Positions 33,437 to 40,347 are shown, counted from the first letter of the stretch. The stretch: 64,000 bases of DNA from Clostridia bacterium (GCA_017407995.1 JAFQVM010000030.1:62001-126000); one strand, 5' to 3'. The notes: a model not told the origin generated them from the letters alone. Made by a program: numbers and translations.

Positions 33437-34007
33437 CTTTCCTCGTAACACCTCCGTTAACAGTAAGTCTGTCAATAAGCATACTTTTGCCTCTGACAAG
33501 CTGTTTCTTAACAGTATGTATGTTTCTGTACAAAAGCTCAGCAACTTCGGGAACCGACATTTCAAGCACAAAATGAAGATACAAAACCTCTTCATACTTT
33601 CCGTCAAGACTGCGGATTGCATCAACAAGCTCCTGATATGTCATTTTATCACAGATAGCGTCTAAAAAACTACTGTCGTTCAAATCTTCCTCTTTACTCA
33701 GAACAATATCATTATCCTGAAGCAGGACGTATTTCTTCCTATCCCTCTTCATGTTCAAAGCCCTGTTTTTCGTAGCTTTGAGCAGATAATTCTTCATATC
33801 CTGTTCGTTCGTTATTGTCTGCAGAACACGAAGATGTTTTTTTGCAATAACGTAAAAAACATCATGAACTGCATCCTCCGCATCCTCTCTGCTTTCAAGG
33901 ATTGACATTGCAAGCGTAACCATCTGTTTTCTGTGAGAAAAATACACTCTTTCAAACAGACGCTGATAAACTTCATTGCCAATCAAACTCAAATAAAGTG
34001 CTAACAT
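33423..34007 (-). CDS. ECF-type RNA polymerase sigma factor (second)
   Basis: 194 aa from the ATG at 34007 (MLALYLSLIGNE), with GAGAGGAG about 10 bases upstream. Region 2 is seen at ESREDAEDAVHDVFYVI, region 4 at YLHFVLEMSVPEVAELLYRNIHTVKKQ with its helix-turn-helix. Related in type to the 28222 sigma factor but clearly divergent. Overlaps its membrane partner by 14 bases. Confidence 0.88.
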   Translation of the reverse strand: MLALYLSLIGNEVYQRLFERVYFSHRKQMVTLAMSILESREDAEDAVHDVFYVIAKKHLRVLQTITNEQDMKNYLLKATKNRALNMKRDRKKYVLLQDNDIVLSKEEDLNDSSFLDAICDKMTYQELVDAIRSLDGKYEEVLYLHFVLEMSVPEVAELLYRNIHTVKKQLVRGKSMLIDRLTVNGGVTRKDDKG

Positions 34008-34046
34008 TTTTATTTTTCTCCTCTCTTTTCCCACTGTATACAACAC

Positions 34047-34118
34047 TTAAAAGAAGAAAACCGAGTACATTTTCAGACAATCTTTTTGAGTTTTCTGCAC
34101 AAAACTCAAATTTTTCAA
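34047..34118 (-). CDS. possible 23-codon frame upstream of the second sigma gene
   Basis: A TTG lies 6 bases after AAGGAGG, the best ribosome site in this stretch, and opens a 23-codon frame (starts KNLSFVQKTQ after the initiator, ends YSVFFF) stopping 39 bases before the sigma start. A GTGCAG-loop hairpin lies inside it. It could be a leader peptide coupled to the sigma gene, or merely the remnant of one. A longer frame in another register overlaps it. Confidence 0.3.
   Translation of the reverse strand: MKNLSFVQKTQKDCLKMYSVFFF
34085..34110 (-). promoter_or_regulatory. hairpin with GTGCAG loop upstream of the second sigma gene
   Basis: A perfect 10-bp stem TTTGAGTTTT / AAAACTCAAA closes a GTGCAG loop on the minus strand, the same six-base loop as the hairpin ahead of peptide j. 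Confidence 0.5.
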
Positions 34119-34144
34119 TCTGCACCTCCTTACATATGAAAAAA

Positions 34145-34175
34145 AGACGCTGACTTTTCATAAAAATCAGCGTCT
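34145..34175 (-). terminator. terminator of tRNA-Gly
   Basis: GACGCTGA / TCAGCGTC stem followed by seven T on the minus strand, immediately after the tRNA. Confidence 0.85.
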
Positions 34176-34180
34176 TGAGA

Positions 34181-34256
34181 TGGAGCGGATGACGAGGCTC
34201 GAACTCGCTACCTCCACCTTGGCAAGGTGGCGCTCTACCAGATGAGCTACATCCGC
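34181..34256 (-). tRNA. tRNA-Gly (GCC)
   Basis: 76 nt cloverleaf with acceptor GCGGATG/CATCCGC, anticodon arm CCACC-TTGCCAA-GGTGG (anticodon GCC), T-arm with GTTCGAG and an encoded CCA end. Confidence 0.97.
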
Positions 34257-34269
34257 AACTGCAAGAGAG

Positions 34270-34298
34270 ATTATAACAAAGGTGTTTGCTTTTGTCAA
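34270..34298 (-). promoter_or_regulatory. promoter of tRNA-Gly
   Basis: Perfect TTGACA (34293-34298) and TATAAT (34270-34275), spacer 17. No separate promoter is seen for the sigma gene downstream, so read-through may contribute there. Confidence 0.85.
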
Positions 34299-34336
34299 GG
34301 GCAGAAAGCGATTTTTTATCACTCTTTTTATTTTTA

Positions 34337-34368
34337 TTGCGGACGGCAAAATATTATGCCGTCCGCAA
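34337..34368. repeat. inverted repeat downstream of the MATE gene
   Basis: 11-bp perfect arms TTGCGGACGGC / GCCGTCCGCAA, 10-base AT loop. It lies just after the MATE stop codon but lacks a T run on that strand, so termination is uncertain. Confidence 0.5.
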
Positions 34369-34378
34369 TAAACCATTA

Positions 34379-35743
34379 TTATTTTCCAAGCCGTCTGTAC
34401 TCAACGGCAAACATTACAGAGGTTACGCACACAGCGATAAAATCCGCAATCGGCTCAGCAATAAACACCCCAAGCACAGGATTGGATGTGATGATATGCG
34501 GCATTATAAATATCAGCGGAATCAAAAGCAGAACTTTACGCAAAAGAGCAAGAAAAACCGAAGTCTTTGCATTGCCGAGTGCTATAAACGTCTGTTGGCA
34601 AGCTATCTGTATACCGAAAAGGCAAGCCGCCGCCATATACACACGCATGGACCAGCTCGAAAACTCCGCCAGTGCTGCATTGTTTGTAAATATACCTATA
34701 AATACCTGCGGAACAAGCATCGCAATCAGCCAAAGCGACCCTGAATATATCAAAGACGTTTTAAGCAAAAGCTTAAATGTGCTTTTAACCCTATCAATAT
34801 TGCCCGCACCGTAATTGTAGCTTATTATCGGCTGTGCACCTTGTGTCAATCCCTGAAGCGGCAACAGTGAAAACTGCATAACACTGCTCAGTATGGTCAT
34901 TGAGCCGACAGCTATATCTCCGCCGTATTTCAGCAGACTTGTATTAAAACTGACAGACAATATGCTCTCGGTAAACATCATAATAAACGGCGACACACCC
35001 AGAGCAACACACGGTAGAATTATCTTACCACTGAGTAAAAAATTCTTGGGTCTTATCTTAAGGACAGTTCTCTTGCCTGTCAAAAATATCAGTATCCACG
35101 CACAAGAAACTGCTTGAGAGATAATAGTAGCCAGTGCAGCACCCTTTACACCCATATTAAAGCCAAAGATGAATATCGGGTCAAGCACTATGTTACACAC
35201 AGCACCTATTGCCACTGTTATCATACCAATCTTTGCAAAACCCTGAGCGTTAATAAACGCATTTAGTCCAAGTGCCAACTGCACAAACACTGTACCCAAA
35301 GAATATATTTTCATATAATCCCATGCATATACTATAGTATTATCGCTCGCTCCGAAAAGCATCAAAATATCACGGCCGAAAAATTGAATAACAGCCGTTA
35401 ATATCACAGCGATGATAACGAGCATAGCAGTACAGTTGCCAAGAATTTTTTCAGAAATTTCAGGCTTGCCTTTGCCCATCATTATAGATGCTCTCGGTGC
35501 TCCGCCCATGCTGACAAGTGCTGCAAACGCAGACACCGCCATAATAAGCGGCATAGTAACACCAACACCCGTCAATGCATCGGGACCCACATTCGGTATG
35601 TGCCCGATATACATTCTGTCAACCAGGTTGTACAGCAGATTTATAATCTGCGCAAGTATCGCAGGCAGTGCCAGCTTAAAAAGCAAACTACCTATTTTAT
35701 CTCGCCCTAAATCTGCTTCTTGTTTAGTTTTTTCTCTTCCCAT
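34379..35743 (-). CDS. MATE family efflux protein (first)
   Basis: 454 aa, about twelve membrane spans in two similar halves, typical of multidrug and toxin extrusion (MatE) proteins. NLVDRMYIGHIPNVGPDALTGVGV and QGLTQGAQPIISYNYGA are family-like segments at the start of each half. Uses a cation gradient; the substrate is unknown. GGAGG 5 bases before the ATG. Transcribed towards tRNA-Gly. Confidence 0.9.
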   Translation of the reverse strand: MGREKTKQEADLGRDKIGSLLFKLALPAILAQIINLLYNLVDRMYIGHIPNVGPDALTGVGVTMPLIMAVSAFAALVSMGGAPRASIMMGKGKPEISEKILGNCTAMLVIIAVILTAVIQFFGRDILMLFGASDNTIVYAWDYMKIYSLGTVFVQLALGLNAFINAQGFAKIGMITVAIGAVCNIVLDPIFIFGFNMGVKGAALATIISQAVSCAWILIFLTGKRTVLKIRPKNFLLSGKIILPCVALGVSPFIMMFTESILSVSFNTSLLKYGGDIAVGSMTILSSVMQFSLLPLQGLTQGAQPIISYNYGAGNIDRVKSTFKLLLKTSLIYSGSLWLIAMLVPQVFIGIFTNNAALAEFSSWSMRVYMAAACLFGIQIACQQTFIALGNAKTSVFLALLRKVLLLIPLIFIMPHIITSNPVLGVFIAEPIADFIAVCVTSVMFAVEYRRLGK

Positions 35744-35769
35744 AACAGCCTCCGTCGGGATAAGTTTTA

Positions 35770-35798
35770 AACGCCGAAGTGCAATACACTTCGGCGTT
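35770..35798 (-). terminator. terminator of the rpsF-ssb-rpsR operon
   Basis: 12-base arms AACGCCGAAGTG / CACTTCGGCGTT with a 5-base loop, followed by TTAAAACTT on the minus strand. Confidence 0.75.
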
Positions 35799-35828
35799 AA
35801 TTGCTATTAATTAGCGACAGTCTCTTTA

Positions 35829-36074
35829 TCAGTCGCTTGTGTAAGGCAGAAGAGCTACGTGACGTGCACGCTTGATAGCAGTTGTAAGCTCTCTCTGATG
35901 AGCAGCACAGTTACCTGTTACTCTTCTGGGAAGAATCTTTGCTCTGTCAGAAATATACTTATGAAGCTTATTTACGTCTTTGTAATCTATAGTCTCAACC
36001 TTATCAACGCAGAAAGCACATACCTTCTTGCGGCCCTTGCGGTTGGGTCTTCTATCGTTCTTCTCGTATGCCAT
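35829..36074 (-). CDS. rpsR: 30S ribosomal protein S18
   Basis: 81 aa, basic, with [18 protein letters not shown] (zinc-type Cys pair), [18 protein letters not shown] and [12 protein letters not shown], all S18 signatures. Binds S6 in the 30S platform. Last gene of rpsF-ssb-rpsR. Confidence 0.97.
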   Translation of the reverse strand: MAYEKNDRRPNRKGRKKVCAFCVDKVETIDYKDVNKLHKYISDRAKILPRRVTGNCAAHQRELTTAIKRARHVALLPYTSD

Positions 36075-36106
36075 TAGTATAACCTCCTTTTCATATCAGG
36101 CTAAAA

Positions 36107-36553
36107 TCAAAACGGGAGATCGTCACTTATCGGAATCTCTTCAAAATCGTCTGCTCCGCCTGTGGCAAAAGATGCCGCCGGCTGAGTCCTTGCAGGCTGC
36201 TCAAAGCCCTGGCGTGCACCGGTTCCGGTCTCCGCCTTTGAGCCGCAGAAGCTAACCTCATCTGCAACGATTTCAAATGCCGTACGCTTGTTTCCGTTAC
36301 TGTCCTCATATCTGCGTGTCTGGATTGAACCCCTGACAGCAATCATGGAACCCTTCTGGAAATAACGTGAAACGAACTCTGCAGTTTGTCTCCACGCTAC
36401 CACATTGATAAAATCGGTCTGCCTGTCCTCGCCTGATTTCTGGAAGCGGCGGTCAACCGCAACAGTAAAGGTGGTCACAGCTATACCTGTGTTAGTGGTG
36501 CGCAGCTCGGGGTCGGCAGTAAGCCTACCCATAATGATAGCAGTATTAATCAT
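36107..36553 (-). CDS. ssb: single-stranded DNA-binding protein
   Basis: 148 aa. OB-fold with MINTAIIMGRLTADPELR and TDFINVVAWRQTAEFV, a flexible Gln/Ala/Thr linker and the acidic tip ISDDLPF used to recruit repair proteins. Placed between rpsF and rpsR as usual in Firmicutes. Confidence 0.97.
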   Translation of the reverse strand: MINTAIIMGRLTADPELRTTNTGIAVTTFTVAVDRRFQKSGEDRQTDFINVVAWRQTAEFVSRYFQKGSMIAVRGSIQTRRYEDSNGNKRTAFEIVADEVSFCGSKAETGTGARQGFEQPARTQPAASFATGGADDFEEIPISDDLPF

Positions 36554-36566
36554 CTTAATTTCCTCC

Positions 36567-36854
36567 TCACTTCTTTACTACGAGTGAGCGAAGCACGCCG
36601 TCCGTAATCTTAACAATACGGTAGAACTCCTCAGGGAATTCCGGTGCAGCACTAAAGTTGAACAGAGCGTAGTATCCCTCCGGCTCGTCATCGATAGGAT
36701 ATGCAAGCTTACGCTTACCCCACTCATCAATGCTATCCAGAGTGCCGTTCTCCTCAACAAGAGCCTTGAACTTCTCGATGAGAGCCTGTACTGCCTCTTC
36801 ACCGTTCTTGACGGAGAAAACCATCATTGCTTCGTAGCTGTTGTTTGCTGACAT
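36567..36854 (-). CDS. rpsF: 30S ribosomal protein S6
   Basis: 95 aa, with YEAMMVFSVKNGEEA, WGKRKLAYPIDDEPEGYYAL and the C-terminal RIVKITDGVLRSLVVKK. AAGGAGG 8 bases upstream. First gene of the operon; its leader contains two hairpins. Confidence 0.97.
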   Translation of the reverse strand: MSANNSYEAMMVFSVKNGEEAVQALIEKFKALVEENGTLDSIDEWGKRKLAYPIDDEPEGYYALFNFSAAPEFPEEFYRIVKITDGVLRSLVVKK

Positions 36855-36880
36855 TCTAAAGCACCTCCTTTTGGTCTCTG

Positions 36881-36920
36881 GCTGCGGTGCATCCGCAGCA
36901 AGGATAGTCGCATTATGCGA
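36881..36920 (-). promoter_or_regulatory. rpsF leader hairpins, candidate S6:S18 binding site
   Basis: On the minus strand GTCGCATAATGCGAC is followed by GCTGCGGATGCACCGCAGC (stem GCTGCGG/CCGCAGC), about 20 bases before the rpsF ribosome site. Known autoregulatory rpsF leaders present a CCG element to the S6:S18 dimer; the CACCGC part of the second hairpin is compatible with that, but I cannot confirm the full motif. Confidence 0.4.
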
Positions 36921-36929
36921 CGTCTAAAT

Positions 36930-36958
36930 ATTTTATCAGCGTTTATGCAATTTGTCAA
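36930..36958 (-). promoter_or_regulatory. rpsF operon promoter
   Basis: Minus-strand TTGACA (36953-36958) and TAAAAT (36930-36935), spacer 17. Confidence 0.75.
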
Positions 36959-36977
36959 CATTTTTTTACACTTTTTC

Positions 36978-37006
36978 TTGCTCTATTTTCATTACAATGT
37001 TATATT
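36978..37006 (+). promoter_or_regulatory. birA promoter
   Basis: TTGCTC (36978-36983) and TATATT (37001-37006), spacer 17; divergent from the rpsF promoter. Confidence 0.55.
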
Positions 37007-37037
37007 AGATGTACAGTTATTTTAAGGAGTGCAAAAT

Positions 37038-37835
37038 ATGACATATGCACAAAAAACTGCCGGTTTTCTCGCACACAGAAAATACGGCATAACAGCTTTT
37101 GAAACAATTGATTCAACCAACCTCGAAGCCAAAAGACAAATATCAACAGGCGTAAATGATGCTCACGTCATTATAGCCGACTCTCAAACCGACGGCCGTG
37201 GCAGAATGGGAAGAAGCTTCTTCTCACCTGCCGGCTCAGGTATATATATATCGTATATAAAAGAACTGCCCGAAAACACAGAGAATCTCCCCCTGCTCAC
37301 TTCTTTTGCAGGAATTGCCGTGTGCAATGCCATCGAAAGTATGCTTCCCGATTCCGCTCCACAATGTAAAATCAAGTGGCCAAACGACATCTATATAAAA
37401 GCAAGAAAAATCTGCGGCATTCTCACATCGCTCGTAACCGATACAAAATCTAACAGGATAAGCCATGCAATTGTCGGAATAGGTATAAATGTAACTTCTG
37501 CACGCAATGATTTTCCCGAGGAGCTGTGGCTCAAGGCAGGTTCTATACTCTCGCAGACCAACATAAAACTTGAACCGGAAGAAGTATGCGCAAAGCTCAT
37601 AACAGAATTGGACAAACTCTTCTTTGAAGAGCAAATCCTCAACAAAAAACAACCAAACCTTATCGAAACTCTGCGCACCCGTTCGATGACTATCGGTCAT
37701 GACGTCGAATTCAATTGTGACGGTCAAAGACTTATGGGACGAGCAACAGATATCAACACCGACGGGTCTCTGCTGGTCACAGGCAATTTCGGACAAAAGA
37801 ATGTCAGCTCCGGCGAGGCAGTTGTCTTGATTTAA
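37038..37835 (+). CDS. birA: biotin-[acetyl-CoA-carboxylase] ligase
   Basis: Attaches biotin to carboxylase carrier domains via biotinyl-AMP. IDSTNLEAK, the DGRGRMGRSFFSP glycine-rich loop, IKWPNDIYI and GIGINV are the biotin-ligase signatures. There is no N-terminal helix-turn-helix, so it is a class I enzyme, not a repressor. Start at the ATG at 37038, 8 bases after AAGGAG; 265 aa. Confidence 0.95.
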   Translation: MTYAQKTAGFLAHRKYGITAFETIDSTNLEAKRQISTGVNDAHVIIADSQTDGRGRMGRSFFSPAGSGIYISYIKELPENTENLPLLTSFAGIAVCNAIESMLPDSAPQCKIKWPNDIYIKARKICGILTSLVTDTKSNRISHAIVGIGINVTSARNDFPEELWLKAGSILSQTNIKLEPEEVCAKLITELDKLFFEEQILNKKQPNLIETLRTRSMTIGHDVEFNCDGQRLMGRATDINTDGSLLVTGNFGQKNVSSGEAVVLI

Positions 37836-37884
37836 CGCACATGGTATTTAATAAAATCAAAAGATACTCCTTTCCAACTTCGTC

Positions 37885-37913
37885 TTGACAAAAACAGCTC
37901 CGTTTGCTAAAAT
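37885..37913 (+). promoter_or_regulatory. promoter for the tRNA-Ser region
   Basis: TTGACA (37885-37890) and TAAAAT (37908-37913), spacer 17, about 50 bases before the partial tRNA copy and 240 before the intact tRNA. No promoter is seen directly before the intact gene. Confidence 0.6.
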
Positions 37914-37958
37914 AACAGAGCTGTAAGCAGCACTCTGCTGACAGCAAAATAAATATAC

Positions 37959-38094
37959 GGAGACGTATCGAAGTGGGGACGTTTGCGAGCGCTGCCGGTG
38001 GCAGATGAAGCGAGCAAAAAGGAGTGGCAGCGGTCGAAATTTTTGCACGGCAGTGCAAAAAAATTTCGGGTACCGCAACAGGACATAACGGGGC
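37959..38094 (+). pseudogene. partial tRNA-Ser copy, interrupted
   Basis: The 24 bases at 37953-37976 are identical to the start of the intact tRNA-Ser with its leader (38146-38169). The next D-loop bases (CATAACGGGGC) reappear only at 38084-38094; in the intact gene they follow after one base. There is no 3' half, so it cannot form a tRNA. Confidence 0.7.
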
Positions 38095-38151
38095 TCCACG
38101 TTCAAAAAATTAAATATTACGTTAATCTTGGTACACCAAGTTAACATATAC

Positions 38152-38240
38152 GGAGACGTATCGAAGTGGTCATAACGGGGCGCACTCGAAATGCGTTAGC
38201 CCTAACGGGCTCGTGGGTTCGAATCCCACCGTCTCCGCCA
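38152..38240 (+). tRNA. tRNA-Ser (CGA)
   Basis: 89 nt with acceptor GGAGACG/CGTCTCC, anticodon arm CGCA-CTCGAAA-TGCG (anticodon CGA, reads UCG), long variable arm GCCC-TAAC-GGGC, T-arm GTGGG-TTCGAAT-CCCAC, discriminator G and encoded CCA. Confidence 0.97.
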
Positions 38241-38279
38241 AAAAAACATAGGAGCGAGAATTTTCTCACTCCTATGTTT

Positions 38280-38840
38280 TTATCGTTTTATCACTGCCTT
38301 TATTGCACTGTTCATGACTGTTTCCATAAACTCAGCAACTCTCTCGGTTGGCTCTTTCATTCCGTAAATTATCCAACAGTCTAAAACACCAAAAGCACCG
38401 TTATCTAAAAACGCCAAGAGCCAATTATGCTCCTCCTGAGGCAAAACTGAAAAATTATACCTAAATGTTTCCAACAGCTCTGTGTATAACTCCGAAACCA
38501 GTTTGTTTCTAAAAAAAGCATCGCCATTCTCGGAAAGCAGAACACAATACAAATCGATATCCGATTTCATAACCTCAAGCATTTCCACCAAAGTTTTTTT
38601 GGTCCCCTTCTTTTTTGACTGGTTTACACTCTTTTTTAATTCATTTATCAACTCAGCCTCTATTTTTTCAACCAAATCTTCAACATTGTTGTAATGCTTA
38701 TAAAAAGTTGAACGGTTTATCTGTGCAGTATCGCAGATTTCCTTAACACTTATTTTGCTGATGTGCTTATTTTTCATCAAATCAATCAGCGTCTTTTTTA
38801 TCATCATCTTTGTGTATCTCACACGAGCATCTACTGCCAT
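38280..38840 (-). CDS. TetR-family transcriptional regulator
   Basis: 186 aa from the ATG at 38840 (MAVDARVRYTKM), preceded by AAAAGGTG. The N-terminal helix-turn-helix reads ISVKEICDTAQINRSTFYKHY, the TetR signature; the C-terminal half is a ligand domain of the TetR_C type found in many Firmicutes. It is divergent from peptide k and the bile salt hydrolase. Its perfect promoter overlaps a palindrome, which suggests self-repression and control of the divergent peptide gene. Confidence 0.88.
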   Translation of the reverse strand: MAVDARVRYTKMMIKKTLIDLMKNKHISKISVKEICDTAQINRSTFYKHYNNVEDLVEKIEAELINELKKSVNQSKKKGTKKTLVEMLEVMKSDIDLYCVLLSENGDAFFRNKLVSELYTELLETFRYNFSVLPQEEHNWLLAFLDNGAFGVLDCWIIYGMKEPTERVAEFMETVMNSAIKAVIKR

Positions 38841-38929
38841 AAAATCACCTTTTATTGCACACTTTCCTAAAAAGTGTCTATTAAACATCAAAATTTGTCA
38901 AAATGACGGTTGATTTCCTTGTATCGGCA

Positions 38930-38958
38930 ATTATACTTTAATTAGGTAGTATTGTCAA
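38930..38958 (-). promoter_or_regulatory. tetR promoter
   Basis: Perfect TTGACA (38953-38958) and TATAAT (38930-38935), spacer 17, on the minus strand. Confidence 0.8.
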
Positions 38959-38969
38959 CATTATTGTTG
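38956..38969. promoter_or_regulatory. candidate TetR operator
   Basis: Palindrome CAACA-TTAT-TGTTG overlapping the -35 box of tetR, in the intergenic region shared with peptide k. Confidence 0.45.
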
Positions 38970-39059
38970 GTTTTGTTGTTTATTGCAATTCAGGCATGAA
39001 TCACATCCCTCATCGGATGTTTCATACATACATCTTAAAAAGCAAGGAGGTTGGAAACC

Positions 39060-39221
39060 ATGGATTTTGCTCAGATTATAGAGCTCATCAAAAAGGCTAT
39101 TGAGGTCATCAAGTCAATCGCTGAGTTTGTTGAGACGACCGGAATCGTTGATAAGGTCAAGGAATACGCTCCTGTTGTCTTTGATGCAATCAAGGACTTT
39201 GTTGGCGGAATTTTTGCCTAA
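39060..39221 (+). CDS. amphipathic peptide k (53 aa)
   Basis: Starts MDFAQIIELIKKAIEVIK and ends AIKDFVGGIFA. Charged and hydrophobic residues alternate in a helical pattern almost from end to end (6 Lys, 9 Asp/Glu, net about -3). AAGGAGG is 8 bases before the ATG and a strong terminator follows, so it is an independent short gene. The C-terminal VFDAIKDFVGGIFA resembles AVFDFILGLFA of peptide a at 28962. No signal peptide, no Cys. Role unknown; a membrane-active or secreted peptide is plausible. Confidence 0.75.
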   Translation: MDFAQIIELIKKAIEVIKSIAEFVETTGIVDKVKEYAPVVFDAIKDFVGGIFA

Positions 39222-39270
39222 TGTTTCCCAGAGTATCGATTAAGTTACTTAATTTGTATCTCAACTAAAA

Positions 39271-39306
39271 AGAAGACTTACTCTTATGAGTAGGTCTTCT
39301 TTTTTT
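39271..39306 (+). terminator. terminator of peptide k
   Basis: 13-base arms AGAAGACTTACTC / GAGTAGGTCTTCT (one G-T pair), TTAT loop, T run to 39306. Confidence 0.85.
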
Positions 39307-39336
39307 GCGTCTATGTGTCTTATTAAAAAATATTGG

Positions 39337-39342
39337 TATACT
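39337..39342 (+). promoter_or_regulatory. extended -10 promoter of the bile salt hydrolase gene
   Basis: TGGTATACT (extended -10 with TATACT at 39337-39342) lies 31 bases before the start; no good -35 box. Confidence 0.45.
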
Positions 39343-39372
39343 AAAATCAAAATATATTACGGAGGGATTTTA

Positions 39373-40347
39373 ATGTGTACTGCTGCAACTTATAAAACAA
39401 AGGACCACTATTTCGGAAGAACTTTGGACTGGGAGTCATCCTTCAACGAGAACGTTACTGTTACTCCAAGAAACTTTACGTTCAAATTCAGAAAAGTTGA
39501 TGAGCTTTTAACGCATTATGCAATAATAGGAGTCGCAGTCGTATCACAAGATTATCCTATGTATTTTGATGCCACAAACGAAAAAGGTCTTAGTATGGCA
39601 GGCCTGAATTTTCCCGACAACGCCGTTTACAAAGCTCCTGTTGACGGCATGGATAACATTGCTCCGTTTGAGTTCATCCCATGGATTCTCGGACAATGTT
39701 CTGATGTCAGCGAAGCTGAAATGATGCTAAAAAAAATAAATCTTGTTGATATAAATTTCAGCAACGAGTTTCCGCTTTCGCCTCTGCATTGGATAATCGC
39801 AGACTCTGAGCGTTCAATCACAGTTGAGCCGTTAGAAAGCGGATTGAAGGTATATAACAATCCCGTAGGCGTACTGACGAACAACCCGCCATTTGATTTT
39901 CATATGTTGAACCTATGTCACTATATGGGTGTATCAAAAAATGAACCCGAGAACAGGTTTTCCGAAAAGCTTTCTCTTTCGCCATACAGTCGAGGCATGG
40001 GTGCCGTCGGTCTGCCGGGTGACTTATCATCCGCTTCCCGTTTTGTCAAGGCAACTTTTACTAAAATGAACTCTGTTTCAGATGACACCGAAAAAGAAAG
40101 CATCAGCCAGTTTTTCCACATACTCAGTTCTGTTGAACAGCAAAGAGGCTGTGTAGACATGGGCGATGAAAAATATGAAATTACACTCTATACCTCATGT
40201 TGCAACACAAACAAAGGCATATACTATTACACGACCTATGAAAACAGACAGATATCAGGAATAGATATGCACAAAGAAAACTTAGACGGCGATAAATTGA
40301 TTTCTTACCCCATGATTACAACTCAGCAGATTAACATTCAAAATTAA
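39373..40347 (+). CDS. bsh: bile salt hydrolase (choloylglycine hydrolase)
   Basis: Ntn-hydrolase that cleaves the amide of conjugated bile acids. The start is the ATG at 39373, after GGAGGG, so that after Met removal Cys2 becomes the N-terminal nucleophile (MCTAATY). Equivalents of the known catalytic residues are Cys2, Arg16 (FGRTLD), Asp19, Asn79 (AGLNFPD), Asn170 (VLTNNPP) and Arg223 (SASRFVK). LPGDLSSASRF and YTSC-...-KGIYYYTTYEN are characteristic of bile salt hydrolases rather than penicillin V acylases. 324 aa, no signal peptide, so cytoplasmic. The upstream in-frame ATG at 39286 lies inside the terminator of peptide k and is rejected. Confidence 0.9.
   Translation: MCTAATYKTKDHYFGRTLDWESSFNENVTVTPRNFTFKFRKVDELLTHYAIIGVAVVSQDYPMYFDATNEKGLSMAGLNFPDNAVYKAPVDGMDNIAPFEFIPWILGQCSDVSEAEMMLKKINLVDINFSNEFPLSPLHWIIADSERSITVEPLESGLKVYNNPVGVLTNNPPFDFHMLNLCHYMGVSKNEPENRFSEKLSLSPYSRGMGAVGLPGDLSSASRFVKATFTKMNSVSDDTEKESISQFFHILSSVEQQRGCVDMGDEKYEITLYTSCCNTNKGIYYYTTYENRQISGIDMHKENLDGDKLISYPMITTQQINIQN

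Larger units (their letters stand above)
37836..38145. other. non-coding stretch between birA and tRNA-Ser
   Basis: 310 bases with no gene. It holds a consensus promoter (37885-37913), a partial tRNA-Ser copy (37953-37976 and 38084-38094) split by 107 bases of different sequence, and within that insert a long inverted repeat (CGAAATTTTTGCAC and its near-complement, about 38036-38068). Confidence 0.7.

Noticed and set aside
33437-33628. 64-codon extension of the anti-sigma-like gene
   Set aside because: It runs entirely through the sigma gene in another frame; the ATG at 33436 has a ribosome site and overlaps the sigma stop.
33973-34161. 62-codon frame overlapping the start of the second sigma gene
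   Set aside because: It begins in the tRNA terminator and has no ribosome site before its ATG; the 23-codon frame after AAGGAGG is the better candidate.
37236-37796. 186-codon minus-strand frame inside birA
   Set aside because: Antisense shadow of a conserved enzyme; no ribosome site.
39286-39372. 29-codon N-terminal extension of the bile salt hydrolase
   Set aside because: It starts inside the terminator of peptide k, has no ribosome site and would block exposure of the catalytic Cys2.
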